This document shows, piece after piece, positions 1-7,300 of a DNA stretch of 11,094 bases. The position numbers were made by a program, and so were the translations under genes. This DNA is from an uncultured Eubacteriales bacterium (GTDB lineage: Bacteria; Bacillota; Clostridia; Oscillospirales; Acutalibacteraceae): the NCBI GenBank assembly GCA_934667845.1, contig CAKUMQ010000075.1, forward strand, positions 1-11,094, read 5' to 3'. A model generated the notes under the pieces. It had not been told where the DNA came from. It did not search any database and saw nothing but the letters and a program-made list of their open reading frames with translations. Each line of letters begins with the position of its first letter. Positions within the stretch are counted from its first letter, which is position 1.

Positions 1-991
1 GCGGCATGTCCATCTCTTTCATCATGAACTGTGTCCAGTTGGACAGCGCACGCACCGTCGTGACGATATTGAAGTTTTGCAGACCGAGCGTCCGCGCCAC
101 GGTCGCATATTTGCGCACATGCTTCGGGTAGTCAGTTTTGAGCCGGCTGTATTTGTCAATATCGCTGTTATACTCGATGATATGCGGCAGCAGCATAGCG
201 TTGGCGCGACCGTGCGGAATGTGGAAATGCGAGCCGAGCTGATGCGCCATACCGTGGTTCAGACCGAGAGAGGCGGTGTTGAACGCAAGCCCCGCCAGGC
301 AGGAGGCAACGTGCATTTTCTGCCGTGCGTGGGTGTCGTGGTTGTCGAGATAAGAGCGCAGCAGGAAAGAGCCGACGATCTCAATGGCTTTTTCCGCAAG
401 AGCTGCGGAGAATTCGTTATTGTTGGTGCTGACATAGGATTCCAGCGCGTGGGTGAACACGTCCATGCCGGTGTCCGCCGTTACTGCGGGGGGGACGGAG
501 CGCACCATCTCCACGTCGAGGATAGCCTCATCCGGCAGCAGGGAATCATCCACAAGCGGGATCTTTCTCTGGTTTTCGGTATCGGAGATCACCGAGAAGG
601 AGGTCACCTCGGAGCCGGTGCCGCTGGTGGTCGGAATGGCGATCAGCGCGGGATGTACCGTCGGATCCATTTTGCCCGCCACGTCACGGATCGCCTTGGC
701 AGAGTCGATAGCGCTGCCGCCGCCGACGGCGATCAGGACATCGGGACGGACATCCATGACGGCTTTGATGCCGAGGCTGATCTTCTCCAGCGGGGGATCG
801 GGAACGACATCCTGAAACACCTGCCAGGGAATGCCCGCCTGCTGCAGGCGGACGGTCAGCTGATGGATCAGCCCGCTGCTGACCACAAATGGATCCGCGA
901 TAAACAGCGCATTATGATACGGCAGCGCCGCCAATCGGTCGAGCGCATTTTCTCCGAAATAAATCTGTGTTTTAATGTCAAAATGCTTCAT
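1..991 (-). CDS. Iron-containing alcohol dehydrogenase (PduQ/EutG-like), 3' end cut by window
   Basis: Group III (iron-activated) NAD(P)-dependent alcohol dehydrogenase, which interconverts short-chain aldehydes and alcohols in the cytoplasm. 330 residues are visible; the C-terminus runs off the left edge (my recollection of the family is about 370-390 residues). The start ATG at 991 is preceded by AAAGGATGG. The N-terminal Rossmann-like domain has GGGSAIDSAK (90-99) and PTTSGTGSEVTS (120-131). The metal-binding helical domain keeps all four expected iron ligands: D177 and H181 (DVFTH), H246 (GLNHGMAH) and H260 (HIPHG), with H250 at the usual extra active-site histidine. The overall sequence reads most like 1-propanol dehydrogenase PduQ, but no microcompartment genes are visible, so the substrate is open. 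It has its own promoter and diverges from the esterase operon. Family certain; substrate unknown. Confidence 0.93.
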   Translation of the reverse strand, partial: MKHFDIKTQIYFGENALDRLAALPYHNALFIADPFVVSSGLIHQLTVRLQQAGIPWQVFQDVVPDPPLEKISLGIKAVMDVRPDVLIAVGGGSAIDSAKAIRDVAGKMDPTVHPALIAIPTTSGTGSEVTSFSVISDTENQRKIPLVDDSLLPDEAILDVEMVRSVPPAVTADTGMDVFTHALESYVSTNNNEFSAALAEKAIEIVGSFLLRSYLDNHDTHARQKMHVASCLAGLAFNTASLGLNHGMAHQLGSHFHIPHGRANAMLLPHIIEYNSDIDKYSRLKTDYPKHVRKYATVARTLGLQNFNIVTTVRALSNWTQFMMKEMDMP

Positions 992-1018
992 AGACGCACC
1001 ATCCTTTATTCGTGGGAC

Positions 1019-1047
1019 AGTATACCACACTTTTGGAAATTTGACAA
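1019..1047 (-). promoter_or_regulatory. Sigma-A-type promoter of the alcohol dehydrogenase gene
   Basis: Read on the minus strand: -35 TTGTCA (1042-1047), 17-bp spacer, -10 TATACT (1019-1024). The predicted start of transcription is near 1012, about 20 nt before the ATG at 991. A short GTGG/CCAC inverted repeat (1012-1015 and 1025-1028) flanks the -10; it is too short to call an operator. Confidence 0.75.
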
Positions 1048-1109
1048 GACCGAAACGGGAGAAACGGGCGATAATTTTGCCGATCCGGCGAAAAGTTGCC
1101 GTAAACCTG

Positions 1110-1138
1110 TTGCGCAGCGGCGGAAAAGAAGGTATAAT
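1110..1138 (+). promoter_or_regulatory. Sigma-A-type promoter of the esterase/galM operon
   Basis: -35 TTGCGC (1110-1115), 17-bp spacer, -10 TATAAT (1133-1138). Transcription should start near 1145, giving a leader of about 44 nt before the first gene. No other promoter is evident before the terminator at 5641, so the five downstream genes probably share this one. Confidence 0.75.
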
Positions 1139-1188
1139 AGGAGCATCTTTTCCGGTATGCTTTGGATAATATAGGGAGGTATAGTTAC

Positions 1189-1848
1189 ATGTTGTTTTCT
1201 CAGGGAGATAAAATTATTTTTGCCGGCGATTCCGTCACGGATGCCGAAAAGGGGCCGACGGGTGAGGGACTGTTCGGCGCGCTCGGCAAGGGATATGTGA
1301 GCAATATTGCGGGGACATTTGACGCTTTGTATCCGGAGCTTGATCTGCGGGTCGTCAACCGGGGCGTCAGCGGCAATAGTATCCGCGAGCTGGCAGCACG
1401 GTGGGAGACCGATGTGCTGGAGGCCAACCCGGACTGGGTAGCGGTGATGATCGGCGTCAACGATGTGTGGCGCCGGTTTGATGTGCCGCATATCAAAGAG
1501 GCGCATCTGACGGTCAATGAGTATAAGGAGACCCTGACGGAGCTGATTGAGCGGACACTGCCGAAGGTCAAGGGTATGATCCTGATGACGCCCTATTTTC
1601 TGGAGCCGAACCGCGATGATCCGATGCGGGCGGAGCTTGATCTGCGCGGCGATATCGTGCGCGAGCTGGCAAAATGCTATGCGCTGCCGCTCGTTGATAC
1701 ACAGGAGGCGTTTGACCGGTGGATGACCCACGGCTATTCCGCCCAGATCACATGGGACCGGGTGCATCCCAACTATATCGGCTGCGCGCTGATCGAAAAG
1801 GCGTTTATGAATGCCATAGGCTTTGACTGGAACGGCGGACTGATCTGA
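1189..1848 (+). CDS. SGNH/GDSL-family hydrolase (probable carbohydrate esterase)
   Basis: Serine esterase of the SGNH superfamily, 219 residues. All four blocks are present: block I GDSVTD with nucleophile S15; block II GVSGNS with oxyanion G62; block III GVND with N91; block V DRVHPN with D190 and H193. No signal peptide or membrane segment is seen, so it should act in the cytoplasm. The start is ATG 1189, with AGGGAGGT 9 nt upstream; an in-frame TTG at 1162 would extend it but has no ribosome binding site and precedes this one. It is the first gene after the 1110 promoter, with galM 15 nt downstream. Members of this family near sugar genes often remove acetyl groups from sugars or oligosaccharides, so deacetylation of an imported sugar is a reasonable inference. 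The substrate cannot be read from sequence. Confidence 0.92.
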   Translation: MLFSQGDKIIFAGDSVTDAEKGPTGEGLFGALGKGYVSNIAGTFDALYPELDLRVVNRGVSGNSIRELAARWETDVLEANPDWVAVMIGVNDVWRRFDVPHIKEAHLTVNEYKETLTELIERTLPKVKGMILMTPYFLEPNRDDPMRAELDLRGDIVRELAKCYALPLVDTQEAFDRWMTHGYSAQITWDRVHPNYIGCALIEKAFMNAIGFDWNGGLI

Positions 1849-1863
1849 CGGGAGGGTATGATC

Positions 1864-2904
1864 ATGAACAGCATTGTACGGGAACCGTTCGGCATGCTCG
1901 CGGACGGACGGGCAGCGGAAAAGTATACGCTGAACGGAAAGGGACAGCTTTCGGTATCGATCCTGACCTTCGGTGCCGTCGTACAGGCGGTACGGTTTGC
2001 GGGACGCGATGTGGTGCTCGGCTATGATACGCTGGCGGGATATCTGCACGGCACAAGCTATCAGGGCGCCTGCGTGGGACGCTATGCCAACCGCATCGCC
2101 GGCGGACAGCTCCCCCTGTCCGGTAAGACATACACACTGAACTGCAACGAAAACGGCGTGAACCATCTTCATGGCGGCAAATGCGGGTTTTCGCACCGGC
2201 TCTGGTCGGCAGAGGCGGTTGCCGATGCCGCCGATCCGACTTTGCGGCTGACGCTGCAATCCCCGGACGGGGACGAGGGCTATCCCGGAAACTTGTCGGT
2301 CACGGTCACCTATACGGTCACGGCGGACGACACGCTGCGGATACAGTATGAGGCGGTCAGCGATGCCGATACCGTCTATGCGCCGACCTGCCATGCCTAT
2401 TTTAACTTAAACGGGGCGGAAGCGGCGGATGTGCTCACTCATCGGCTGACGCTGGCGGCAGAGACTTATCTGCCGACGGACGAGACGCTGATCCCGACCG
2501 GTGAATTCCGCCCGGTTGCCGGTACACCCTTTGATTTTCGCACCGCAAAGCCGATCGGGCAGGACATCGGGGCGAACGACGATCAGCTGAAGACTGCCGG
2601 GCAGGGATATGATCACTGCTTTATGCTCAGCGGATCGCCTGCGGCGGTGCTGTATGCGCCCGAGTCGGGGATCCAAATGACCTGTACGACCGACTGCCCC
2701 GCTGTCCAGGTGTATACCGCCAACACCTTAGAGGATGCAGACGGCAAGGGCGGACAGGGACTTCACCGGTATCAGGGTATTTGCCTGGAGACCCAGTTCC
2801 CGCCGGACTGCATTCACCACCCGGATTGGCCGTCTCCCGTCCGGAAGGCGGGCGAGCGGTTTTGTTCTGTGACCGCCTACCATTTTTCACGGACAGAGGA
2901 GTGA
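1864..2904 (+). CDS. galM: Aldose 1-epimerase (galactose mutarotase)
   Basis: Interconverts the alpha and beta anomers of galactose, glucose or related aldoses, the entry step of the Leloir pathway. The length of 346 residues is typical. Family landmarks are present: GRYANRI with R77, NHLHGG with H103, PTCHAYFNL with the general-acid H177, DHCFML, and GICLETQFPPD with the general-base E309. The positions closely match E. coli GalM (R79, H104, H175, E309). An ATG at 1858 is also in frame, but it lies 1 nt after GGAGGG (1851-1856), whereas ATG 1864 is 7 nt away, so the later start was chosen. Second gene of the operon, with the AI-2E transporter 6 nt downstream. With the upstream esterase it suggests processing of acetylated hexoses, but no galK, galT or sugar transporter is in view. 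Confidence 0.95.
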   Translation: MNSIVREPFGMLADGRAAEKYTLNGKGQLSVSILTFGAVVQAVRFAGRDVVLGYDTLAGYLHGTSYQGACVGRYANRIAGGQLPLSGKTYTLNCNENGVNHLHGGKCGFSHRLWSAEAVADAADPTLRLTLQSPDGDEGYPGNLSVTVTYTVTADDTLRIQYEAVSDADTVYAPTCHAYFNLNGAEAADVLTHRLTLAAETYLPTDETLIPTGEFRPVAGTPFDFRTAKPIGQDIGANDDQLKTAGQGYDHCFMLSGSPAAVLYAPESGIQMTCTTDCPAVQVYTANTLEDADGKGGQGLHRYQGICLETQFPPDCIHHPDWPSPVRKAGERFCSVTAYHFSRTEE

Positions 2905-2910
2905 ACCGAT

Positions 2911-4221
2911 ATGGAAAATAAACCGGCGGGCAGCCTGTGGCGCACCCGCAACCGCCGCCGCGCACTGCTTGCGCTGATCGTGGTGCTGGTCGGTATCGCG
3001 TTTTATTTTCTGTTATACCGCAGCAAGGAGGTCGGCGATGCGTTCCGCTCGCTGATATCGGCGCTGGCGCCCGTGCTGATCGGACTTGTGCTGGCGTATT
3101 TGCTCAATCCCCTGCAATCGCGGATGCAGCGGGGACTTTTCCGTTTGTTCGGCAAGCGCAGCAAGCGGCCGCAGCGGGCGGAGAGCGCAGCCAAGGGGAT
3201 CTCTATCGCCCTGTCGGTGCTGCTTGTGGCGGCGCTGCTGGTCATGCTGGTCGTTCTGATCATCCCGGAGATCGGCAACAGCATTGCGCGCGCCGCCGAA
3301 GCGCTTCCCGCGCAGATCCGTTCCGTTGTCGATTGGATCAACGGACGGATCAATGACGATTCGGAATGGGCAGTCATGATCCAGCAGGGGCTGGAGAAGG
3401 GGCTGGAATTCCTCCAGAACTGGGCGACGACCAGTCTGCCCGGCATGGCAAATTCGCTGCTGTCCTATGTGACGACCGGCGTGATCGGCGTTGTGAAAAG
3501 CATATTCAATCTGACGGTGGCTATGGTCGTCGCCATTTATGTGCTCAAAGATAAGCACCGCTTTTTGGCGCAGTCCAAAAAGCTGCTGTGCGCGTTTACC
3601 GGGGAAAAGCGCGCCAATCAGGTGCTGGATACCGCCCGCCATGCCAACAAGATCGTGGGCGGCTATCTCACCGGTATGATCATCGAATCCCTGATCGTCG
3701 CGGTCGTCTGCTTTATCGGCATGTCGCTGATGCGGATGCCGTATGCGCTGCTCGTCAGTGTGATCATCGGGGTGACGAATGTGATCCCGTTTTTCGGACC
3801 GATCATCGGTGCGGTGATCAGCTCGGCGCTGATCCTGCTCTCCGATTTCCGCCAGGGACTGATCTTTATTGTATTTATCATCGTGCTGCAGCAGATCGAG
3901 GGGAATATCATTGCGCCGCGTGTGCTCGGCGAGTCTACCGGCGTATCCCCGTTCTGGGTCACGTTTTCGCTGCTGCTGTTCGGCAGCCTGTTCGGCTTTG
4001 TCGGTATGCTGATCGGTGTGCCGCTGTTTGCCGTGCTGTATTATCTGTTTGATCTGTGGATCGACACCCGACTGGAAAAACGGCACCTGCCGACCGGAAC
4101 AGAGGAATATACGGCGGCGGTGGGACTCGAAAACGGCAGGCTTGTATATGCCGAGCCGCTGCCGCCCGCAGAGGAAAAGGGCAAACAGGACAAAAAGGCG
4201 GAAAAGGAGCCAAAGCAATGA
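2911..4221 (+). CDS. AI-2E family transporter (UPF0118/YtvI/PerM-like membrane protein)
   Basis: Polytopic inner-membrane protein of 436 residues. Hydrophobic segments lie at about 19-36, 48-67, 98-119, 186-212, 254-273, 278-310, 316-327 and 346-381, with a soluble loop at 121-180. The family signatures VIPFFGPIIG (291-300) and QQIEGNIIAPRVLG (327-340) are clear. The C-terminus (388-436) is a hydrophilic tail rich in Lys and Glu, probably cytoplasmic. Known family members include the autoinducer-2 exporter TqsA and Na+(Li+)/H+ antiporters, so the cargo here cannot be assigned. The ribosome binding site AGAGGAG (2895-2901) abuts the galM stop, 9 nt before ATG. The stop overlaps the start of the next gene (ATGA at 4218), so translation of the two is probably coupled. 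Confidence 0.93.
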   Translation: MENKPAGSLWRTRNRRRALLALIVVLVGIAFYFLLYRSKEVGDAFRSLISALAPVLIGLVLAYLLNPLQSRMQRGLFRLFGKRSKRPQRAESAAKGISIALSVLLVAALLVMLVVLIIPEIGNSIARAAEALPAQIRSVVDWINGRINDDSEWAVMIQQGLEKGLEFLQNWATTSLPGMANSLLSYVTTGVIGVVKSIFNLTVAMVVAIYVLKDKHRFLAQSKKLLCAFTGEKRANQVLDTARHANKIVGGYLTGMIIESLIVAVVCFIGMSLMRMPYALLVSVIIGVTNVIPFFGPIIGAVISSALILLSDFRQGLIFIVFIIVLQQIEGNIIAPRVLGESTGVSPFWVTFSLLLFGSLFGFVGMLIGVPLFAVLYYLFDLWIDTRLEKRHLPTGTEEYTAAVGLENGRLVYAEPLPPAEEKGKQDKKAEKEPKQ

Positions 4222-4910
4222 GACAGGACATTACCAGTATTCCGGTCAGCGAGGTATTTGAGCCGAAGGACGGCTGCCCGATCTGCCGGATGCGCGATCG
4301 GCTCGAGGAGCGGGTGGTGGATTATATCACCGGCGCTGCCATGATGGAGCCGGATGTGCGGATCGAGACCAATAAACAGGGATTTTGCTTTACACATTAT
4401 CAGCAGATGCTGAAAAAGCGCAACCGTCTCAGTGTGGCGCTGATGCTGGAAAGCCATCTGGACGAAATGGAAAAGCAGGTGTTTTCCGGCGTGCCGCTGC
4501 TCGGCAAATCCGCCGGCAGGCAGGGCAAGGATGCCGGTCGTGCGGCGGAGAGCTGCTTTGTCTGCCGCCAGGTGGATTGGGCAATGGAGCGTATGCTCGC
4601 CTCCGTCTGCCGCCTGTGGGAGCAGGAGCGGGATTTCCGCCGCCTGTTTGAAGAGCAGCCCTGCCTGTGCCTGCCGCATTTTTCCGCGCTGACGGCTGCG
4701 GCTTCGGGCATGAGCAAAAAAATGGCGCCGGACTTTACCAAGGCGGCTGCACAGCTCTGCCGGAACTATCTGACCGAACTGCGGGGCGATGTGTCGCATT
4801 TCTGCAAGATGTTCGACTACCGCAACAACGGCGAGGATGCGGATTGGGGCAATTCCCGCGATTCCATTGAGCGCGCGGTGTGGTTTTTGACCTCGCGCGA
4901 GCCGAAATAA
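4218..4910 (+). CDS. DUF6062-type Cys/His-rich protein, function unknown
   Basis: 230-residue soluble protein that I recognise as resembling DUF6062, a Firmicutes family without known function. The assignment is from memory. The start is ATG 4218, overlapping the transporter stop; AAAAGGAG (4202-4209) lies 8 nt upstream. The protein holds two similar Cys-x2-Cys ... Cys-x2-His units: C20/C23 (CPIC) with C57/H60 (CFTH), and C113/C116 (CFVC) with C151/H154 (CLPH). The internal spacers are 33 and 34 residues, which suggests an internal duplication and two metal sites (Zn or Fe). C149, C181, H194 and C196 are further possible ligands. The rest is charged and probably helical. No signal peptide or membrane segment is seen. 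Tight coupling to the AI-2E transporter gene suggests a shared process, but no role can be assigned. Confidence 0.85.
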   Translation: MRQDITSIPVSEVFEPKDGCPICRMRDRLEERVVDYITGAAMMEPDVRIETNKQGFCFTHYQQMLKKRNRLSVALMLESHLDEMEKQVFSGVPLLGKSAGRQGKDAGRAAESCFVCRQVDWAMERMLASVCRLWEQERDFRRLFEEQPCLCLPHFSALTAAASGMSKKMAPDFTKAAAQLCRNYLTELRGDVSHFCKMFDYRNNGEDADWGNSRDSIERAVWFLTSREPK

Positions 4911-4919
4911 CGGCGGGCT

Positions 4920-5621
4920 ATGAAGTGCGTATGGGAGCATAACGGCGGGGATACGCTGCTGTATGCCGTCGAGTATGTCGGTGCCTACACAAGAGGCGGC
5001 AGCCTTGCCGCCGCTGTGTCAAAAATGCCTGCAGAGATCGCCGCCTATTCCCTGTGGAGGGATCAAAAACGCATACAGATAACCGATGTGGAGATCGTCC
5101 AGGAGAAAAACAGCAGCCTGCAGATCGCGGATGCGGACTCCGACGTGCTGTTTGACACCGAGAGAGCGCCGCTGACGGCAGAGGAATATGAGGAACTGAA
5201 AGCGCTTGCTTTGCGGTCTGCACGCGATTTTCATACGCTGTATGCCTCTGTCGCGGATAAGCAGAGGAGTTGTCTGCCGCCGCGCAAGACCTTTTACGGG
5301 GACATACCGAGAACCGCAGAGGAAATGTATCTGCACACGAAAAACGTGAATGCCTATTATTTCCGGGAGATCGGTATTGCGGCGGATAACGAGGGCAGCA
5401 TATATGACTGCCGCAAAAGAGGGTTTGCCCTTTTGGAGCAGACAAAGGGCTATCGGGATAATGCCGTGGCGGAGGGAAGCTATCACGAGCTTTGGTCGCT
5501 GCGCAAGGTGATGCGGCGCTTTCTGTGGCATGACCGGATCCATGCCAAAGCCATGTACCGTATGGCGGTGAAAACATTCGGTGAAGCCGGAGCGGAAAAT
5601 GTGTTTCGGTTTACCGTCTGA
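4920..5621 (+). CDS. HicB-like N-terminus fused to DinB-like C-terminus, hypothetical
   Basis: 233-residue soluble protein, last gene of the operon and 9 nt after the preceding stop. Residues 1-50 read like a HicB/UPF0150 half-RNase-H fold: a short beta hairpin ending in YVGAYTRGGSL, then the AAAVSKMPAEIAAY helix. Residues 84-220 are helical and resemble the DinB/YfiT four-helix bundle. H139 (TAEEMYLHTKNVN) plus H204 and H208 (WHDRIHAKAM, H-x3-H) match the usual three-histidine metal site in order and spacing style. Characterised DinB-fold proteins include thiol transferases (bacillithiol or mycothiol S-transferases), so a metal-dependent thiol chemistry is possible but unproven. DinB here means the B. 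subtilis DinB fold, not polymerase IV. The only ribosome binding site is a poor GGCGGG, so translation may depend on coupling. Both domain calls are pattern recognition. Confidence 0.8.
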   Translation: MKCVWEHNGGDTLLYAVEYVGAYTRGGSLAAAVSKMPAEIAAYSLWRDQKRIQITDVEIVQEKNSSLQIADADSDVLFDTERAPLTAEEYEELKALALRSARDFHTLYASVADKQRSCLPPRKTFYGDIPRTAEEMYLHTKNVNAYYFREIGIAADNEGSIYDCRKRGFALLEQTKGYRDNAVAEGSYHELWSLRKVMRRFLWHDRIHAKAMYRMAVKTFGEAGAENVFRFTV

Positions 5622-5639
5622 GTGCAAACTGAGTGCAAA
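5618..5639. repeat. 11-bp perfect tandem duplication across a stop codon
   Basis: CTGAGTGCAAA occurs twice back to back (5618-5628 and 5629-5639). The first copy supplies the TGA stop (5619-5621) of the HicB/DinB-like gene. The second copy lies between that stop and the terminator hairpin and contributes its flanking A-tract. Confidence 0.9.
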
Positions 5640-5640
5640 A

Positions 5641-5675
5641 AACGGGCGCCCGTTTCAGGGCGCCCGTTCACTTTT
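5641..5675. terminator. Bidirectional Rho-independent terminator between convergent operons
   Basis: Perfect 11-bp stem: AACGGGCGCCC (5641-5651) pairs with GGGCGCCCGTT (5658-5668) around a 6-nt loop GTTTCA. On the plus strand it is followed by CACTTTT. On the minus strand the A-run at 5637-5640 gives a U-tract directly after the stem, which is the stronger of the two. It sits between the end of the esterase/DUF6062 operon and the end of the yolD-like gene and should stop both. Each arm contains the self-complementary GGGCGCCC. Confidence 0.9.
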
Positions 5676-5685
5676 ACAGTGTGCT

Positions 5686-6000
5686 TCAGTCCAGTGTATA
5701 CAGGTCGTCAAAGCTGATGGTATGGCTGCAAAGGATCAGCTGCCGCATCCGCAGATCCACCGCAACGACCGTGTCCACAGCGGTTTTGCGTCCGTTTTCG
5801 GTATACCATACGGCGGTGACGGTCTCGCCGCTTTGCAATTCACGCAGACGGCGGTCCAAAAGCTCCGCCGCATCCGGCGAAAGCTCCGGACGCGAAACCG
5901 TGATCTTTGCCCGCTCGGCAAGGGCCTTTTCCAGTCCGCTGAGTGGCGAAAACGGCATAAACTGCTTGGCGCGGTCCGCCCGGCTCATTTTGGTTCTCAT
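5686..6000 (-). CDS. YolD-like protein, partner of the Y-family polymerase
   Basis: 104-residue protein of the YolD-like family. The N-terminus carries the family motif around DRAKQFMPFSPLSGLEKAL (residues 9-27). The C-terminal half is beta-rich with WYTENGRK and a final ISFDDLYTLD, as in other YolD proteins. Such genes typically sit beside UvrX/UmuC-type polymerases in Firmicutes and their phages and plasmids; they are thought to act as small UmuD-like accessory factors, though the mechanism is not settled. The start ATG (6000) overlaps the polymerase stop codon (ATGA), with a G-rich ribosome binding site about 8 nt upstream, so the two are translationally coupled and share SOS control. It ends at the bidirectional terminator. 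Confidence 0.9.
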   Translation of the reverse strand: MRTKMSRADRAKQFMPFSPLSGLEKALAERAKITVSRPELSPDAAELLDRRLRELQSGETVTAVWYTENGRKTAVDTVVAVDLRMRQLILCSHTISFDDLYTLD

Positions 6001-7247
6001 GCGTGGTGCCCCCCGATCTGCCCGAAGCGTTCAAGCGCAGTCGCGCCTTCCTCCAGATCCATCCCCTTGAACACGGCGGCTTTGCCGTAGCGCTTGCGGA
6101 TGGAAAGCAGCGTCCTTTGCAGCTGCTTTTCCCGTTCCTCGGCTTCGGCATCATGGAACAGATCCAGCTGCTGTCCGCCCTCCTCGGCAAGGCGCTGAAA
6201 GGTCAGATTCAGCTGACGGATGGGCAGACTGCGGTCGGTGATACGGTCAAACAGCAGGAGCGTGTGTTCCGTCAGCCGGCGGGTGGAGCTGGTGGGGGAG
6301 TCGAGTGACAGCGTGCGGCAGGAGGGCGGAGCCTGCCTGCCGTAGCTGACGGAAAGCATGACCGCACCGGCTGCCTGACCGCGTTCGACCAGCTCCAGAG
6401 ACAAGGCGTCGGTCATTTCCTGCAGCACCAGCCGCGCCTTGTCAAAGGGGTAGGGACAGGGCAGCACCTGTCCGCGGCTTAAACAGGTGGTTTTCGGCTG
6501 ATAAGCGCGGATATCGGCAATGGTCGTCGGCTCCCGCCCCCAGGCGTGGTCGATCAGCAGCTCGGCATCCACACCGAACAGGCGGTAAAGCCGATCCTCA
6601 TACGCATGCGCCAGCTGACGCATGGTGGTGATGCCGCATTGTGCCAGCCGCGCGGCAGTTCCCGGCCCGATCCGCCAGAAATCCGTCAGCGGACGGTGAT
6701 CCCACAGCGTCTCCCGATAGGATTCCTCCGTCAGCTGCCCGATGCGGTCGGGGGCATGCTTGGCGGTGATGTCCAGGGCGATCTTGGCGAGATACAGGTT
6801 GGTGCCGATGCCGCAGGAGGCGGGCAGCCCCGTGTTTTCCCGCAGATCGGCGAGAATGTGCCGCGCCAGCTCCTCGGCTGTCATGCGGTACATGGCAAGG
6901 TAATGGGTCACGTCGAGAAACGCTTCGTCGATGGAATAAACGTGGATGTCCTCGGAGGACACATATTGCAGATAACGGGTGTAGACGTCCGCCGAGTAGC
7001 GGATATACAGCTGCATGCGGGGCGGCGCCGTGAGATAGGTCAGCCCCTTCGGGATCTCAAATACGCGGCAGCGGTTGCGCACGCCCTTGGCTTTGAGCGA
7101 GGGGGAGACGGCAAGACAGATGGTCTTTTCCGTGCGGGTGGGATCTGCCACGATGAGATCCGTTGTCATGGGATCAAGTCCGCGTTCCACACATTCCGCC
7201 GAGGCGAAAAAGGATTTGATATCAATGCACAGATACTGCCGCGTCAT
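5997..7247 (-). CDS. Y-family translesion DNA polymerase (UvrX/YqjW/UmuC-like)
   Basis: Error-prone lesion-bypass polymerase of 416 residues. The palm has D9 (CIDIKSFFAS, with F14 at the expected steric-gate position) and the catalytic D107/E108 pair in SIDEAF. A helix-hairpin-helix follows at WRIGPGTAARL (191-201), then the little-finger region (about 250-350). QLDLF (360-364) is a textbook sliding-clamp binding motif. A basic C-terminal helix, as in UvrX proteins, closes the chain. The start chosen is ATG 7247, where homology begins; AAAGGAG lies 12 nt upstream, a somewhat long spacing. Longer upstream readings of this frame would cross the promoter and are discounted. It is under a LexA-controlled promoter and overlaps the YolD-like gene, a usual pairing. 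No phage, plasmid or transfer genes are seen nearby, so this copy is probably chromosomal. Confidence 0.95.
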   Translation of the reverse strand: MTRQYLCIDIKSFFASAECVERGLDPMTTDLIVADPTRTEKTICLAVSPSLKAKGVRNRCRVFEIPKGLTYLTAPPRMQLYIRYSADVYTRYLQYVSSEDIHVYSIDEAFLDVTHYLAMYRMTAEELARHILADLRENTGLPASCGIGTNLYLAKIALDITAKHAPDRIGQLTEESYRETLWDHRPLTDFWRIGPGTAARLAQCGITTMRQLAHAYEDRLYRLFGVDAELLIDHAWGREPTTIADIRAYQPKTTCLSRGQVLPCPYPFDKARLVLQEMTDALSLELVERGQAAGAVMLSVSYGRQAPPSCRTLSLDSPTSSTRRLTEHTLLLFDRITDRSLPIRQLNLTFQRLAEEGGQQLDLFHDAEAEEREKQLQRTLLSIRKRYGKAAVFKGMDLEEGATALERFGQIGGHHA

Positions 7248-7300
7248 GGGTAAAGCCGTCTCCTTTCCGGTCGCCGTTGTCGGGCTTCTTGTACATACCC

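Noticed and set aside
77..1174. Long plus-strand open frame opposite the alcohol dehydrogenase
   Set aside because: It is antisense to a gene with clear catalytic motifs, has no family resemblance and runs through the intergenic promoters.
1006..2394. 462-codon minus-strand open frame opposite the esterase and galM
   Set aside because: Antisense shadow of two genes with intact active sites, and it crosses the divergent promoter region. High GC gives long spurious frames here.
3013..4218. 401-codon minus-strand open frame opposite the AI-2E transporter
   Set aside because: Composition is His/Asp/Gln/Arg-rich, typical of the antisense of a membrane protein, with no motif or ribosome binding site.
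4920..5621. Toxin-antitoxin (HicAB) locus
   Set aside because: Only a HicB-like N-terminal region is seen; no small HicA-type gene lies beside it, and the gene is embedded in a housekeeping-like operon.
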